In this document: piece by piece, positions 11,301-20,700 of the stretch
Layout: each line of letters begins with the position of its first letter
Numbering within the stretch: the stretch's first letter is position 1
Source of the DNA: Carpediemonas membranifera
Lineage: Eukaryota > Fornicata
Length of the DNA: 64,000 bases
Assembly: GCA_019828565.1 (NCBI GenBank)
Contig: JAHDYR010000006.1
Span: 310,001 to 374,000, forward strand
Direction: 5' to 3'
Made by a program: the position numbers and the translations under genes
The notes under the pieces: model-generated
What the model saw: only the letters and a program-made list of their open reading frames with translations
Told to the model about the DNA's origin: nothing
The model's database searches: none

Positions 11301-13842
11301 CCTGGGCCTGCTTGACGAGGATGACGGGCTGAATGAACAGCAGTGGGAACACCAGGAATAGAAGGCAAATCACGGCCCCACAGCTTCCGGCGACCGCGAT
11401 GACGTCCGCCACGTAGGCCTGCCGCACGGCGTGATCGACCTCCGTGATAAAGAAGGCCAGCTGGGGTTGGATTTGGTGTGCTATATTCGTGTGTGCAAAG
11501 TATGCCTCTGCAGCGGTCAGCGTGCTACCGGATACGATTCTGTCAGCGAAGTCGCCCACATACGTGAGAAGATCAACGAGACACGTGACACGAACCGTAC
11601 GCCCGCTGAACACCGCCGCGGGATCCGTCGACCCAGGCACAGTGTCGTCCTGCAGCATCTGGTACGCCAGCAGCATGGCTGGGAGATCAGGCCACGTCCA
11701 CTGGACGGCGGGGCTCCTGCTTCCAGAGTACATGCCGCCTACCGCCTTGGTGATGGCTGCCGCGGCCTCGCCGAGTCGCCCCGCGGTGGGGGTGGTCGAT
11801 TCGAAGGGGTGGGTTGGGACCTCGGTCTGGGCGATGGCCTGGATGAGGTAGTCCGCCTCGGACACATGAACGCTGAGCTCGGTGGCTGCCTGGTGGAGGC
11901 CGCGGAGCTCATGCTCGATGTATGCGTGACCGGACTCAAAGAGGAGGAAGACAACGACGACTGCCCCTATGGCGATGAGAGCCGCCCCGATGGTCAGCTG
12001 GAGGCGGGTCATCAGTGGTGACCGGCGGCCAGCCTTGCGGGCCTTGAGTACCCTGTTGTGCTCAAACTCCACGCGATAGTCTGCCCCGGCAAGGTCAATA
12101 TTCGTGTCAGATCTATCCTTGGCGTTGAGATACTCAGCGTATGAGTCGAGCTTCTCGGCGGCGTCCGGCGCCAGGACCACGCCCCTGAGGAAATCCGCGT
12201 ACATCCGAATGACTGGGATCCGCTGGGGGAAGTACTCTAGGAGCCAGATAAATGTCCGCTCAGCACTCGTGGCGTGGGCGTAAATCTGCTCGGACACGCG
12301 ATGCAGCTCGAGGATGTCGACCTTGTCACGAGACAGGATGCTCCAGAACGTGTTGATGGCGAGCTTCGCCTGCATCACCTGCCGCTGCACCGTCTTGAGC
12401 TTCACGTGGAGCCGTCTCAGCATGGCGCTGTCGAAGCCTGTGTGCTGGTTGCGGCGTGAGTTCTCAGCATTCTGGTACAACGCGTAGAGGTAGACACCCG
12501 CAACGAGGTCGAGGCTGGTGCGAGCATGGTCGAAGGCTCGGAAGATCTCGAAGATCGCTGCATCTGTATTTGCTCTGACATATTGGATGAATATGATTAG
12601 ATTGACTCTTGAGTTCATCGTTGGGCCGTAATGTGTGCCTGCGTTGACCGTCACAGCTTCCAAAATCACACCAATCTGATGAATCTCAGAGATTCTGTTA
12701 GCATCTGTGTTATCCTGCTGCATGAACGACAGGAACTCTAGGCGATCGCGGGTCTGCCTGATCTGACTCATACTGAGTTTCCCAAAGAAGCTTCGGCAGT
12801 ACGCATAGAAGAACAAGCTTTGCGTGGTGAGGATCCCGGGCGGCACCCGTGTCTGGGACTCCGCGGAGACGGGCTGCGAGTTTTCCTCGCCGTGAGGTCG
12901 GACTACAGGTCTGTATTTGTGGGAGAGAAGCATATATCGGACAATAATAAGAGTATAGACGAGTATGTAAATGATAACGATGGCGGGCAGCATGAAGAGG
13001 CCCCAGCCACACCGCACAGCCGCTGCAGCCAGGCCGGCGCACACCGGGGCTGATACGTCGACGGCGACAGTGGCCGGGTGAGCGTGCATCGGGAGGACGA
13101 AGAGCAGGACGCCCCAGACAACAGGGAGGACGGCCATGACGGTGGTAGCGACGGTAGACGACGTCCCCAGCTCCGTGAGCGCTATGGAGTACATCGCGAC
13201 GCCTGCGGGCTGTGCGAGTGCGAGCATCGAGGGGAGCTGCGTGCGGCGTGTCAGGGCGGGTGTCGGGTCGTAGTTGAAGTAGGACAGCCGGACAACTGTG
13301 GTCACCGCGACCAGGGTGGTGACCGAGATGACAGCAGCGCCCCAACCGACCGGGTTTGAGATAACTGTGATGCCGTCGAGGGGTGCGTCGAGGCGGTGCA
13401 GCTGGAACAGAGCGCAGGCCGCGGGTATGAAGAGTGGGCCGGAGATGAGGCGGTGGCATGACGTGATTAGCTGCGACACAGCCACGTTATGGGGCACCAC
13501 GCTCTTTCCAACGGCCACGAATAGAATGAGTGCAATTACGAGGGACCAGTAGAAGGCGGCGACGCCCCATATGAGCACCTGGCTGGTGTAGTCGGTCAGC
13601 AAGCTCGAGTACAACGACGGGACGGGGAATAGGGACCCGAGGTACTTGCCGAGCACGTCGTCGGCCTGGACAATGACGCCAGAGAGGAAGTACAGCGCGA
13701 TGACGGGGCTAATAGCATGCATTGAGCTGGGAAACCTCATTCCCATGGATCTTACGGCCATTGTGAGGCGTAGTACGAGCCAGGAGGCCCGCCCGGCACT
13801 GGTTCGTTGAAAAGAGTCCCTTGTGAAGCTCATCGTCGACAT
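8305..13842 (-). CDS. TmcB/TmcC-like giant multispanning membrane protein
   Basis: About 1,845 residues with roughly 15 hydrophobic helices. The first seven are clustered in the N-terminal 330 residues. A soluble helical region follows, containing LEYFPQRIPVIRMYADFLRG...DAAEKLDSYAEYL, the pattern seen in Dictyostelium tiny-macrocyst (TmcB/TmcC) proteins and their many protist relatives. The C-terminal half repeats a module of one transmembrane helix, an extracytosolic domain of roughly 200 residues, a second helix and a cytosolic linker, three or four times. The linker near 10,990-11,160 is Ser/Asp-rich and probably disordered. The biochemical function of the family is not known; large multispanning architecture with repeated ectodomains suggests surface sensing. 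The start is uncertain: Met at 13842 (MSTMSFTRDSF) was chosen over a Cys-rich upstream extension; a Met nearer the first helix is possible. Confidence 0.6.
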   Translation of the reverse strand: MSTMSFTRDSFQRTSAGRASWLVLRLTMAVRSMGMRFPSSMHAISPVIALYFLSGVIVQADDVLGKYLGSLFPVPSLYSSLLTDYTSQVLIWGVAAFYWSLVIALILFVAVGKSVVPHNVAVSQLITSCHRLISGPLFIPAACALFQLHRLDAPLDGITVISNPVGWGAAVISVTTLVAVTTVVRLSYFNYDPTPALTRRTQLPSMLALAQPAGVAMYSIALTELGTSSTVATTVMAVLPVVWGVLLFVLPMHAHPATVAVDVSAPVCAGLAAAAVRCGWGLFMLPAIVIIYILVYTLIIVRYMLLSHKYRPVVRPHGEENSQPVSAESQTRVPPGILTTQSLFFYAYCRSFFGKLSMSQIRQTRDRLEFLSFMQQDNTDANRISEIHQIGVILEAVTVNAGTHYGPTMNSRVNLIIFIQYVRANTDAAIFEIFRAFDHARTSLDLVAGVYLYALYQNAENSRRNQHTGFDSAMLRRLHVKLKTVQRQVMQAKLAINTFWSILSRDKVDILELHRVSEQIYAHATSAERTFIWLLEYFPQRIPVIRMYADFLRGVVLAPDAAEKLDSYAEYLNAKDRSDTNIDLAGADYRVEFEHNRVLKARKAGRRSPLMTRLQLTIGAALIAIGAVVVVFLLFESGHAYIEHELRGLHQAATELSVHVSEADYLIQAIAQTEVPTHPFESTTPTAGRLGEAAAAITKAVGGMYSGSRSPAVQWTWPDLPAMLLAYQMLQDDTVPGSTDPAAVFSGRTVRVTCLVDLLTYVGDFADRIVSGSTLTAAEAYFAHTNIAHQIQPQLAFFITEVDHAVRQAYVADVIAVAGSCGAVICLLFLVFPLLFIQPVILVKQAQERNLNLFMRMDKGLAAMMARSTDLHRSAGYIPTADELVANSDRPADRSRDASMRSNPAIGSRVSLAASLVFDSSDESIPLDMSFQSVSQSSRDSGPDSDDDEQPHSPGRRPFANVQVDGQMTVPQRQSSQDHAKLMIANETQRFMRIRRRSVQLLMIAGCLLLGASILSTVVIGATALLPHFVESYGSVYKSSMDAITAFHSLLVAENNMSTAVIGYVQALETHFIEEYRAMLDGGAVDALVDNITQLGMTKDVVGTLAATETDMHAKLRVEAISLYQSANAAGASLPTSSQCFLSGMAYNYTAEPTHLLQALVYNSSRSRGYYSDAGADAMLSTNDSLRVARNILVDPAYLTLVDAVDTGLLAARDAVIDANKANVNSAKVHRNMVEGVTTACFVAVAPIALLAAPVILTVMVINIKLSASNGRIVVLQDWVITNPGLPFQPGAKAPVHRQHLWLKLLVVGLATGLLLALSAGMVATETMWSWQADEFQIDAYEDLHGFFVGMTSDITEMSHRVLVAARYAQFADVALGYHAMAQLQAWSDTVEGLAAGVAVLEGRGGSQFDEHLARAGARLEAAVKASASIEHILRISFQLATEAAGLATSLPLPHYSYDASTEDDAAEDALHYPARVGHMYSSDTADGLLDADVQMEMARLLLFDEKMAELKAAFEEAVTEGTSILAAAVDEVDISSNTDGAGQTVTALTAFTTAVTIAAYGGFLFGYIRPPKISWALKGMQHVHVHELWRSLKLAIVLLAALVCLLGAGVLLAVLADSDTTERFDALGLVATQLRSVFSIETDGIDVATSPAAASLAYNQIVSRVDDYAQAGTRLRGAERSSVVYTAVFSWDHTSPACPSCSELTTSVSFHELSQLLVDSAYLLAPDDTCVSPGGVGSTAFTMLREVELPLTTILWDMFNTVTVINSATNTVLRASSLLFALAALIAIPLIYHMLKQNVFAAFVAQEMLVKALIAMVPEESLKKNYLLSLMCAQVSKDDLQLVE

Positions 13843-14367
13843 TCGCGAAGAACCGCGGGCATGTGCATCTGTTCGAAGTATATCTGGGCCCAATTCAACG
13901 CGTTGGCGCGGCATTGGTGATCGCCTCCGATGAGCGATTTTGTGCTCGAGCCATAGGGTCAGATGGTCAGAGAGCAGAGCTGGACAATGGCTAGCAGGCT
14001 GAGATGCAACCCTTGCAGCAGACCAGGGACGTGACTGCTGTGTTTGATCGAAACAGCAAACACAGCTTGTGCCGCCCTCCGAGGGCAGGGTGATCCTGCC
14101 ATATCTGCACACAGGATACCCATCCTTGCTGACAGAACTACCTTATCATGCTGCTGACCAGAAAGATCTGATAGATCTTATAAAATCGGATCCAATTATG
14201 CAGTTTAACGCGCAACATAGTTTCCACTCCCAGCCATCTATCACCTGACCCATCTCCTGCATCGCCACACTGATCGTTTCATTTCCTTCATCGCTCGACC
14301 CGAATCGACTCTGGACATCACGCCGTGGAACGTTGATAGCGTTTCTCTCACACGATTGGTTCAACGC
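13843..14367. promoter_or_regulatory. Divergent intergenic region with GCAGTTTA and an initiator-like motif
   Basis: Separates the TmcB-like gene (-) from a short + gene. GCAGTTTA lies at 14200-14207, and TTCATTTCCTTCATCG at 14278-14293 recurs almost exactly just ahead of the FHA gene start at 16558-16573. Both are candidate core promoter elements; no experimental support is visible in sequence. Confidence 0.35.
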
Positions 14368-14901
14368 ATGTTTCCTCACAATGAGCCCGCTAATGAGATT
14401 CTGGCTGTTTTTGAGACGCCTGAGGAGTTCTGCGGCGAGTCCGAGATCGGGCCTAATAAGACACGGCACGACGCTCCAGAAGTGTTTCTTCCTGTTCCTT
14501 TAGACCTTGATGACGTATATGACACGATTGAACGCGACTCCACGGACGAAAGCGACACTCTTGAGGTCCCCGTCCCCATTTTCAGCCCCCGAACTCTCCC
14601 CGCCGAGCTCGTCACGCCTCGTACGTCCTCCGCCACATCCTCCCCGCGGTCCTTTTCATCCCGCCGCAACAGTGCGTTCAGCCCCGCTGGGAGCCATGGG
14701 TCCCGCCCTGGCAGCGGCATGAGCCGACAGCTCTCGGGCGACATAGTCAAGCGCAGACGCAGCCGCGACTGCAGAGACGTCATCACTCTCGCTACACGCT
14801 CACCGAACCGCGTGAGTCGGCCCTCCACGCCAGGCGTGCTCCTGTCCCTGACGGCCGTCCGCCTGGACGAGGTCGCCACCAAGGAGCACGAGAGCTTCTA
14901 A
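14368..14901 (+). CDS. Unidentified Ser/Pro/Arg-rich low-complexity protein
   Basis: 177 residues from the ATG at 14368. The first 70 residues are acidic (EILAVFETPEEF and several Asp/Glu clusters). The rest is rich in Ser, Pro, Thr and Arg with many SP/TP steps (FSPRTLP, TPRTSS, SSPRSF, STPG), typical of disordered, phosphorylation-rich regulators. A basic patch, VKRRRSRD, could act as a nuclear signal. No folded domain is recognisable. Sustained GC-ending codon bias and a clean stop support real coding; a TTG-initiated extension of four codons was discarded. Confidence 0.55.
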   Translation: MFPHNEPANEILAVFETPEEFCGESEIGPNKTRHDAPEVFLPVPLDLDDVYDTIERDSTDESDTLEVPVPIFSPRTLPAELVTPRTSSATSSPRSFSSRRNSAFSPAGSHGSRPGSGMSRQLSGDIVKRRRSRDCRDVITLATRSPNRVSRPSTPGVLLSLTAVRLDEVATKEHESF

Positions 14902-15215
14902 GAATAGGATATGTTAACCATGTATATACGCTACAACGAGGGCGGTGCTCGGCTGTACATCACACCGCCCCGAGGCCCGGGGTCTCGACGGTCGCTGAAG
15001 GCATAGTAAAAATACAACTACTAGAAAGGGGGCGAGCTGGGATTGGGCGGATCGGGGCAGTGCTCCCTCATTCGTCGCATGGACCCGAATATATGTGAAA
15101 TGACTCCATCATTCTTGACGACCGAACAAATGAGCCCTATTCATGCCAGTCCTCGCATGACCACACCCTGCCCATCCATGCTGATCAGTGTTTACTACCG
15201 CCGGCCCAGTCTGCC
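14902..15215. other. Short intergenic stretch between convergent genes
   Basis: About 310 bp. A GC-rich segment around 14938-14985 could fold weakly; otherwise I see nothing. Confidence 0.3.
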
Positions 15216-15758
15216 TCAGTCCTGGGGGGGCACCCGCACCTCAGCTTCGTCAAAGTCCCCCTGGAACTCGGGGGAAAATATCGCTAGGGGTCTGGCGGGG
15301 CCATGTCTGGGCTCTGCTGGGGGCACGTAGGCTGGGGACATGGCGACCTTGCTCCAGTCCTTGACATGGCCTCCAAACACGGGTGTCTCGGCCACATCCC
15401 CGCGGGGGACTGGGATTTTGACAGTGCCAGGCGTGTTGATGCCGAACTTAAGCGGCTTAACTGTGTGCGGGGGCGAGGCCTGGTATATTGCTCGTACGTC
15501 CACGGCTGCTGTTGGCGAGACCAATGGGCCGTCCTCGATCATGTCTGTTGGCTTCGCAGGGGTTGATTCGTGTGTTGGTTCAGTATTTTCTTTTGAAATT
15601 GGGGCTTGTGGGGAGGACAATGTCGTGCTATCGGGAGTTACATTCTTAACAGCGGGCTTTCCACTCTTTGAGCCATCCTGAAGATCAATATCCAGCTCTG
15701 TTACGTCTTCAAGATCAAGGAAGTCCTTTACGGCTTTCCCGTAGCTGAAACCACTCAT
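15216..15758 (-). CDS. Unidentified Pro/Ser/Thr-rich protein
   Basis: 180 residues from Met at 15758 (MSGFSYGKAVKDFLDLEDV). The N-terminal 30 residues could form a helix with an acidic end (LDLEDVTELDIDLQDG). The middle is low complexity with Pro, Thr, Ser and Lys. The C-terminal third has short recurring hydrophobic blocks (KPLKFGINTPGTVKIP, ETPVFGGHVKDW, RPLAIFSPEFQGDFDEAEV) that look like linear docking motifs. I do not recognise the family. The Cys-rich in-frame upstream sequence is not conserved-looking, so the internal Met is preferred. Confidence 0.5.
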   Translation of the reverse strand: MSGFSYGKAVKDFLDLEDVTELDIDLQDGSKSGKPAVKNVTPDSTTLSSPQAPISKENTEPTHESTPAKPTDMIEDGPLVSPTAAVDVRAIYQASPPHTVKPLKFGINTPGTVKIPVPRGDVAETPVFGGHVKDWSKVAMSPAYVPPAEPRHGPARPLAIFSPEFQGDFDEAEVRVPPQD

Positions 15759-16004
15759 GTTTTCGTGAGAGACGTTCGTGATGTTGCGTAAAGTGCACAG
15801 CTTACAGCCGGCCCCACGATGACATGGAAAGTACACAAGGGCGTCGTGTTCCTCTCCAGCATATGCTGTGCTGCAAGCAGTCCATTCATCATCAGGTCAC
15901 CAAGGCATCATCATGTGCCAGGGCCGGCATAAAGGGCATCTCACGTCGACTGGCATACATCGTCTCGCATGTAAGTTTATACGGCATACCCCAGACGGGT
16001 GCAC

Positions 16005-16346
16005 TTAGCCCGTTCGCCAGGCAATGTGAATGCCGCTGGCAGTTGAGAAGGGTTCGCTGAGCTCGCCAATCTTGAGGTTGAAAACGACTTCATCGAACTC
16101 CTTGACCATTTGGCCGTGGCCGAACCAGCCCAGGTCGCCACCATTGCGGGCGGAACTGCAGTCAGACATCTGGGAGGCAAGATTGGGGAAGTCCACCTCA
16201 TTGTTCAGGAGCTGTTGGCGGAACTTAGCGATTCTGTTGTACGCCTCGTCCATGGAGATGGTAACGGGTTGCCCGATGCGATTCTTGGGGTTGCGTGACT
16301 TGTTGTGCTTGGCAAGGATGTGAGAGGCTCTGACTTTCTCGCTCAT
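16005..16346 (-). CDS. Parvulin-type peptidyl-prolyl isomerase, Pin1-like without a WW domain
   Basis: 113 residues, the catalytic domain alone. Blocks typical of Pin1 are VRASHILAKH at the start, DEAYNRIAKF in the first helix, and DFPNLASQMSDCSSARNGGDLGWFGHGQM, then EFDEVVF...GELSEPFSTASGIHI. The catalytic cysteine of SDCSSA and the active-site histidines of ASHIL and SGIHI are present. The basic loop after the first strand (KSRNPKNR) is similar to the phosphate-binding loop of Pin1, so phospho-Ser/Thr-Pro substrates are likely. The protein ends in RTG where Pin1 has RTE. The WW domain is missing, as in many plant and protist Pin1 proteins. Divergent from the FHA gene with about 230 bp between starts. 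Confidence 0.9.
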   Translation of the reverse strand: MSEKVRASHILAKHNKSRNPKNRIGQPVTISMDEAYNRIAKFRQQLLNNEVDFPNLASQMSDCSSARNGGDLGWFGHGQMVKEFDEVVFNLKIGELSEPFSTASGIHIAWRTG

Positions 16347-16577
16347 GTGATACTTTGTTCTGGTTTACGCGGATTCGTGTGTTTTGGGAGAGATTATTCA
16401 AGGGAAACGGGAGAAACGTTCCACTGACAATTTGGGCGGGCTTTAAAACTGCGTTTGTCCGCGAGCCTCAACTTCGGGGTCTGGCAGCCAGTCTGACGGG
16501 AACTCCATGCTATAATCACGCATTCTCAACACTCCACGGCAATTTCTGTCTGACGACTTCATTTCCTTCGTCGACAA

Positions 16578-17321
16578 ATGGCAGAGCCACAGCCTCCTCC
16601 ACCTCCTGCGCCGCTGATCACCGAAGTAGGTCTCGGAAAACTGGTAACGAGTGAAATAGAGATCCTAATTCGTTCTGTTCCCTTCTACATTGGCCGGAGT
16701 GCGCCTGGAAGCATCATGGCAGACCGCGAAGACCGTTTTGCGGATGTTCCAGCCGATATTCCGGACATAGAAGAGCAACACATCTGTATAGTTTACAACA
16801 CGCGCCTTCGCTACGCCGAGGCGATGATCCGCGGCCGTTCTGGCGCCTACATCAACGGCATACACTACTCGCCGACCCAGTCCACGTTTGAGCGGAAGAA
16901 CCCCGAGGCGATGGACTGGCGCGTGGTCCTGGGCAACCGTGCGATCATCCAGCTCGGCCACTCTGACGGGCCCCACTTCCGGATGATGTTCCTCCTGCCA
17001 ACCCTGGGCGTGGTGGAGGTCTCGGCGCCACAGGACACCCGGGCGGATCCATACAGAGCGGTGCATGCAGTGAACGACATTGAACGGTGGCTGCCCGACT
17101 ACTTGGCCCCCCGCGGTCCCATGAGCCTCGGCGACCTCGTCCAAGGGGCTATCCAGAGGGAGGCGACAGTCAACCCGCACCAGCCGAGGCCGGCGAATAC
17201 CTTGGAGCGGATGATCCACCGTGGCCTGCACCGTCTCGACTCGTGCCGCTACCAGGAGGGCCAGCTCATCCGGACGATGGACCGGAAGGCCATCAAGTGG
17301 GTGTGCGAGAAGCCAGAGTAG
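16578..17321 (+). CDS. FHA-domain protein
   Basis: 247 residues. A Pro-rich start (MAEPQPPPPPAP) is followed by a forkhead-associated domain at about residues 28-135: FYIGRS (the conserved GR-S), an acidic loop, EEQHICIVYN (strand with the conserved His), INGIHY (the conserved N-G) and VVLGNRAIIQLG, then FRMMFLLP. These residues bind phosphothreonine peptides. The C-terminal 110 residues are helical and basic without a recognisable domain. The layout is a little like Fhl1-type nuclear FHA proteins, but there is no forkhead domain, so I leave the family open. TTCATTTCCTTCGTCG ends 4 nt before the ATG and may be an initiator. Confidence 0.8.
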   Translation: MAEPQPPPPPAPLITEVGLGKLVTSEIEILIRSVPFYIGRSAPGSIMADREDRFADVPADIPDIEEQHICIVYNTRLRYAEAMIRGRSGAYINGIHYSPTQSTFERKNPEAMDWRVVLGNRAIIQLGHSDGPHFRMMFLLPTLGVVEVSAPQDTRADPYRAVHAVNDIERWLPDYLAPRGPMSLGDLVQGAIQREATVNPHQPRPANTLERMIHRGLHRLDSCRYQEGQLIRTMDRKAIKWVCEKPE

Positions 17322-17746
17322 ATGCGGGGGATGTATGGGTTTACATAAATTACTACGCATGTGAGCGGTGGGTCCAGACGAGCATGGCGTGTGGATCAGC
17401 CAATATGCACTCCAGGCCCGCTGCTGTCCTTATAGCCTCCACCGGGCAGAGATGCGTGGGCCTGACCCCTCGTACCAGCTTCTCTGCTGATATCATCTCT
17501 TGTAAGAAGGACATAAGACTGGGGCTGGCAGAAGCCTTGGACTTCAGGGAGTCGGTGGCAGAACTCGCAGGCTAATGTGCCCTGCCGCGAACCCGCGAAA
17601 ATTTTCTCAACACCCTCCCTAACCATCGACCAGTCGGGCCCACGTGTGCTCTCCCGCGAACCCAATGTGCAGATTACAGGTCACGATGGTAACTTGGATG
17701 TGGTCTGCAAAGTTCGTACTACCCTGTCATTCAGCTTTCCGATTCT
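17322..17746. other. Intergenic region before the kinase/RhoGEF giant
   Basis: About 425 bp. No gene or repeat that I can support; it should hold the promoter of the following gene. Confidence 0.35.
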
Positions 17747-20700
17747 ATGGAACACGCCAAATTTCACTCTGTGTTTGTCATTTGGCCTTCAGCTAACGCA
17801 GTTCGTGTGTACTTCGGCACAATTCGCTATCTTCGCAGCGAAACGCCAGCCCATCTCCCTTATACAGTCTCGAAACACTAGACAGGCGCGGCGAAGTGAT
17901 ATCAGCCGTCGCATTCATCCCTGATGGCTCTAAGATGGTCGTCGCATACACAGACGGTCTATTTGCACTGTGGTCGTCGGACCTCAAGCTCAAGGACAAG
18001 GCCCAGCACGGGGGCCAGATCAGCTGTCTTGCAGTGTCATCTGAGATCGCCACAGCTGGCAACGGGAGAGTGATGCTGTGGAGCTCTACCGGTGCCAACC
18101 TCCTGGACGAGAAGCATGTCGATTCACCCTTTACCAATAGCATCGCCTTCTCCCATGCCGGCCGTTCCCTCGCTGTCGACGATGGCAACGCCATCCGCGT
18201 GTGGGACGTCGGCCAGGGCGCAGGGCGTCGATTCATGGGCCACCGTGGAGTTGTCAACAGCCTCAGGTTCATCCGGGGCGACTCGATCGTCTCCGTCTCC
18301 GAGGACACGCGGATGTGTATCTGGGACACTGTAAGTGGCAAGATTCGAAACGAGCAGCACTTGGACTCTGTTTTCCAGACGATTGCTCTGTCGCCTGACG
18401 GGCTGCTGCTTGCATCGGGGTCGGCCGCCGGCTGCAAGGTCTGGGATACCGACACCTGGCAGTGCGTCGCCAGTCTCGGTAGCGTCGCTGGCTGTCGCTG
18501 TGTTGCCTTTTCCCATGACGGGTCGACTATCGCGTGCTCGTTCGATACCGACTCCGACGCGATCGACCTCTTCAGCGTCGGAAGCGGCCGATCTTTCGCG
18601 ACGCTGCGAGGGCACACGGACGCTGTCACTAGCCTGGCCTTCTCCCCGCGCAGGTCGACCCTGCTCTCCGGATCCAAGGACGGCACGGCGAGGGTGTGGA
18701 CGATGTTCAACCGCCCACCACTGACGACGGCGGAGGAGGTCTGCTCCCACACTATCACTGCCGCGGATAGTATCTGTCTCGGCGCAGTTGATCCGCTGTC
18801 TGTGGTGGACTTTGCCCGTGCGATCGACCACACGCTGACCCGACGCAACGAGACCCCGCGGCTCTTCGAGGCCCATGTGTGTGACCCATGTGGCCGTATT
18901 CACAACATAACGATGCAGTTTGGTAGGCTCCGCACTCACTCAGACAACCCGACCAGCGGCGTACAAGCGATCGTAGCCGTCTGGAACTCGGCCACCGCTC
19001 CCATCGATTGCACCACCGCAATCCCACTCATTCAAGCGAGGAGCCTGGCCGCAATGCCCGACGGGTCTGTGGTACTTGGCTGCAACAAATGTGCCCGAAT
19101 ATACGATTATTCAGGCCGGCGCAGGGAGGTCATACAGCACAGCAGCGCCGTCCGCTGCGTGTCAGTGTCTGCGGCCGGTATTGTGGCCGTGGCGGACCAG
19201 CAGAAGATCTGTCTCTGGACCTCGATGGGCGACCGCCTGGCCACCCTGCGCTGCAAGGACGAGCCCGTCAGCGCGCTGTCCTTCTCGCCGGACGGCCGGA
19301 TGCTACTAGCAGCCTGCTGTGGTAAGAAGAAGCTTCGGCTGTGGATGTCCGATAACGACCGGTGGACGTTCTGGAAGACCCGTGAGGTCAACCTGCAGCG
19401 GAAAACGGGCGCTCCAGCTGCGGGAGTCGCCTTCTCCCCCGACATCAACGCCCATCCTTCCTTTGCTGTGGCGTCCGCTTCCAGGGTCGTCATCTTTTGG
19501 GTGGACGGTAGGACAATACGGGAAGCCCACAACATCCCCGGGCCCCCGCATTCCTCCTCTGCTAAGTCTATCGCGTTCTCGGGAGACGGCAGCATTCTTG
19601 CAATCGGGTATTGCAGGAAGACTGTTAAGGTCTTCACAACCGTCGACTGGCGATGCATTCTGACAATCGCACTCCGCAGTGAAACCCGAGTCACGCATGT
19701 CGACGTGTCTGCTGACGGTGCGATGGTCGCCGCGGGGACGTCCGACGGGCTTGTCTCTATCTGGTCGACACAGGGCGACTTCATCGGCGACCTCGCCAGT
19801 CCTGCACCGTCGCCCGGAGAGGTGAGGGGCGTCGCATTCCTGCCGAACGGTATGGCCATTGCAGTTACTTACAGCCGGGGCAAGGCGCTGTACTGGGCAT
19901 TGAAACACTCCGCGCTCTTCACCAATGACATGGCGCGACTCCTCTTTCAACCCGCCAAGAACGCCACCATCGCCGTCCCATCACCCAATACAGCCAAGGA
20001 GCCCGTGCTCCTCTCTGACGCGGCCCGTCTGCTCGTTCACAGCGTGGCCACGGGTCAACCCAGCGTCTTCACTGTGACTGTCGACCCGTCTTCGGTCACG
20101 CTGACTATGGACCGCCACAGATTCTGCCAGGCGACATCCCCGACCGAGATTTCTTCCAGTGTCGTTGAGCTCCTCGAGCAGTTTAACACCATTCCAGTCG
20201 GCCGCATGACGGATGATTTCTGCAACGGGAGCATTCCATTGAGCGAGGTCTCCTTCCCACCCCACTCCGGGGCCTCCGCTGCACACCTGGAACGGATCGC
20301 CACTGAGGCCGTCAGTAGCAACGCCGGCGTCCCCCTCGACTTCTCGCTGACTCTCGATCATCCCCCAACAACGGTGAAACCCGACCAGGCGGGCTGCTTG
20401 GTGTCAGACCCGCCGGATGCTGTAGTTGATGGTGTGTTGCGGCCATTCAACGTCCATCAGAGAGACAGGACCGTTGCTGCGATCACATCCACACCAGTGT
20501 CACCTGACGACAGTATTATTGTGACACACGCGGACCTTGACACACTCATCACTCTGGTCGATCGCCTCAAGACGAGCGGGGTCAGTCCAAATGTCTTCTC
20601 CGTCAGCCTGGACGAGCCAGCAGAAGCTCAAGTGAAACTGGATGGGGCCACTCTCGTCGTCACTCCGCCGAACGATGTCGTCTCGAATGCGGTGCGCAGC

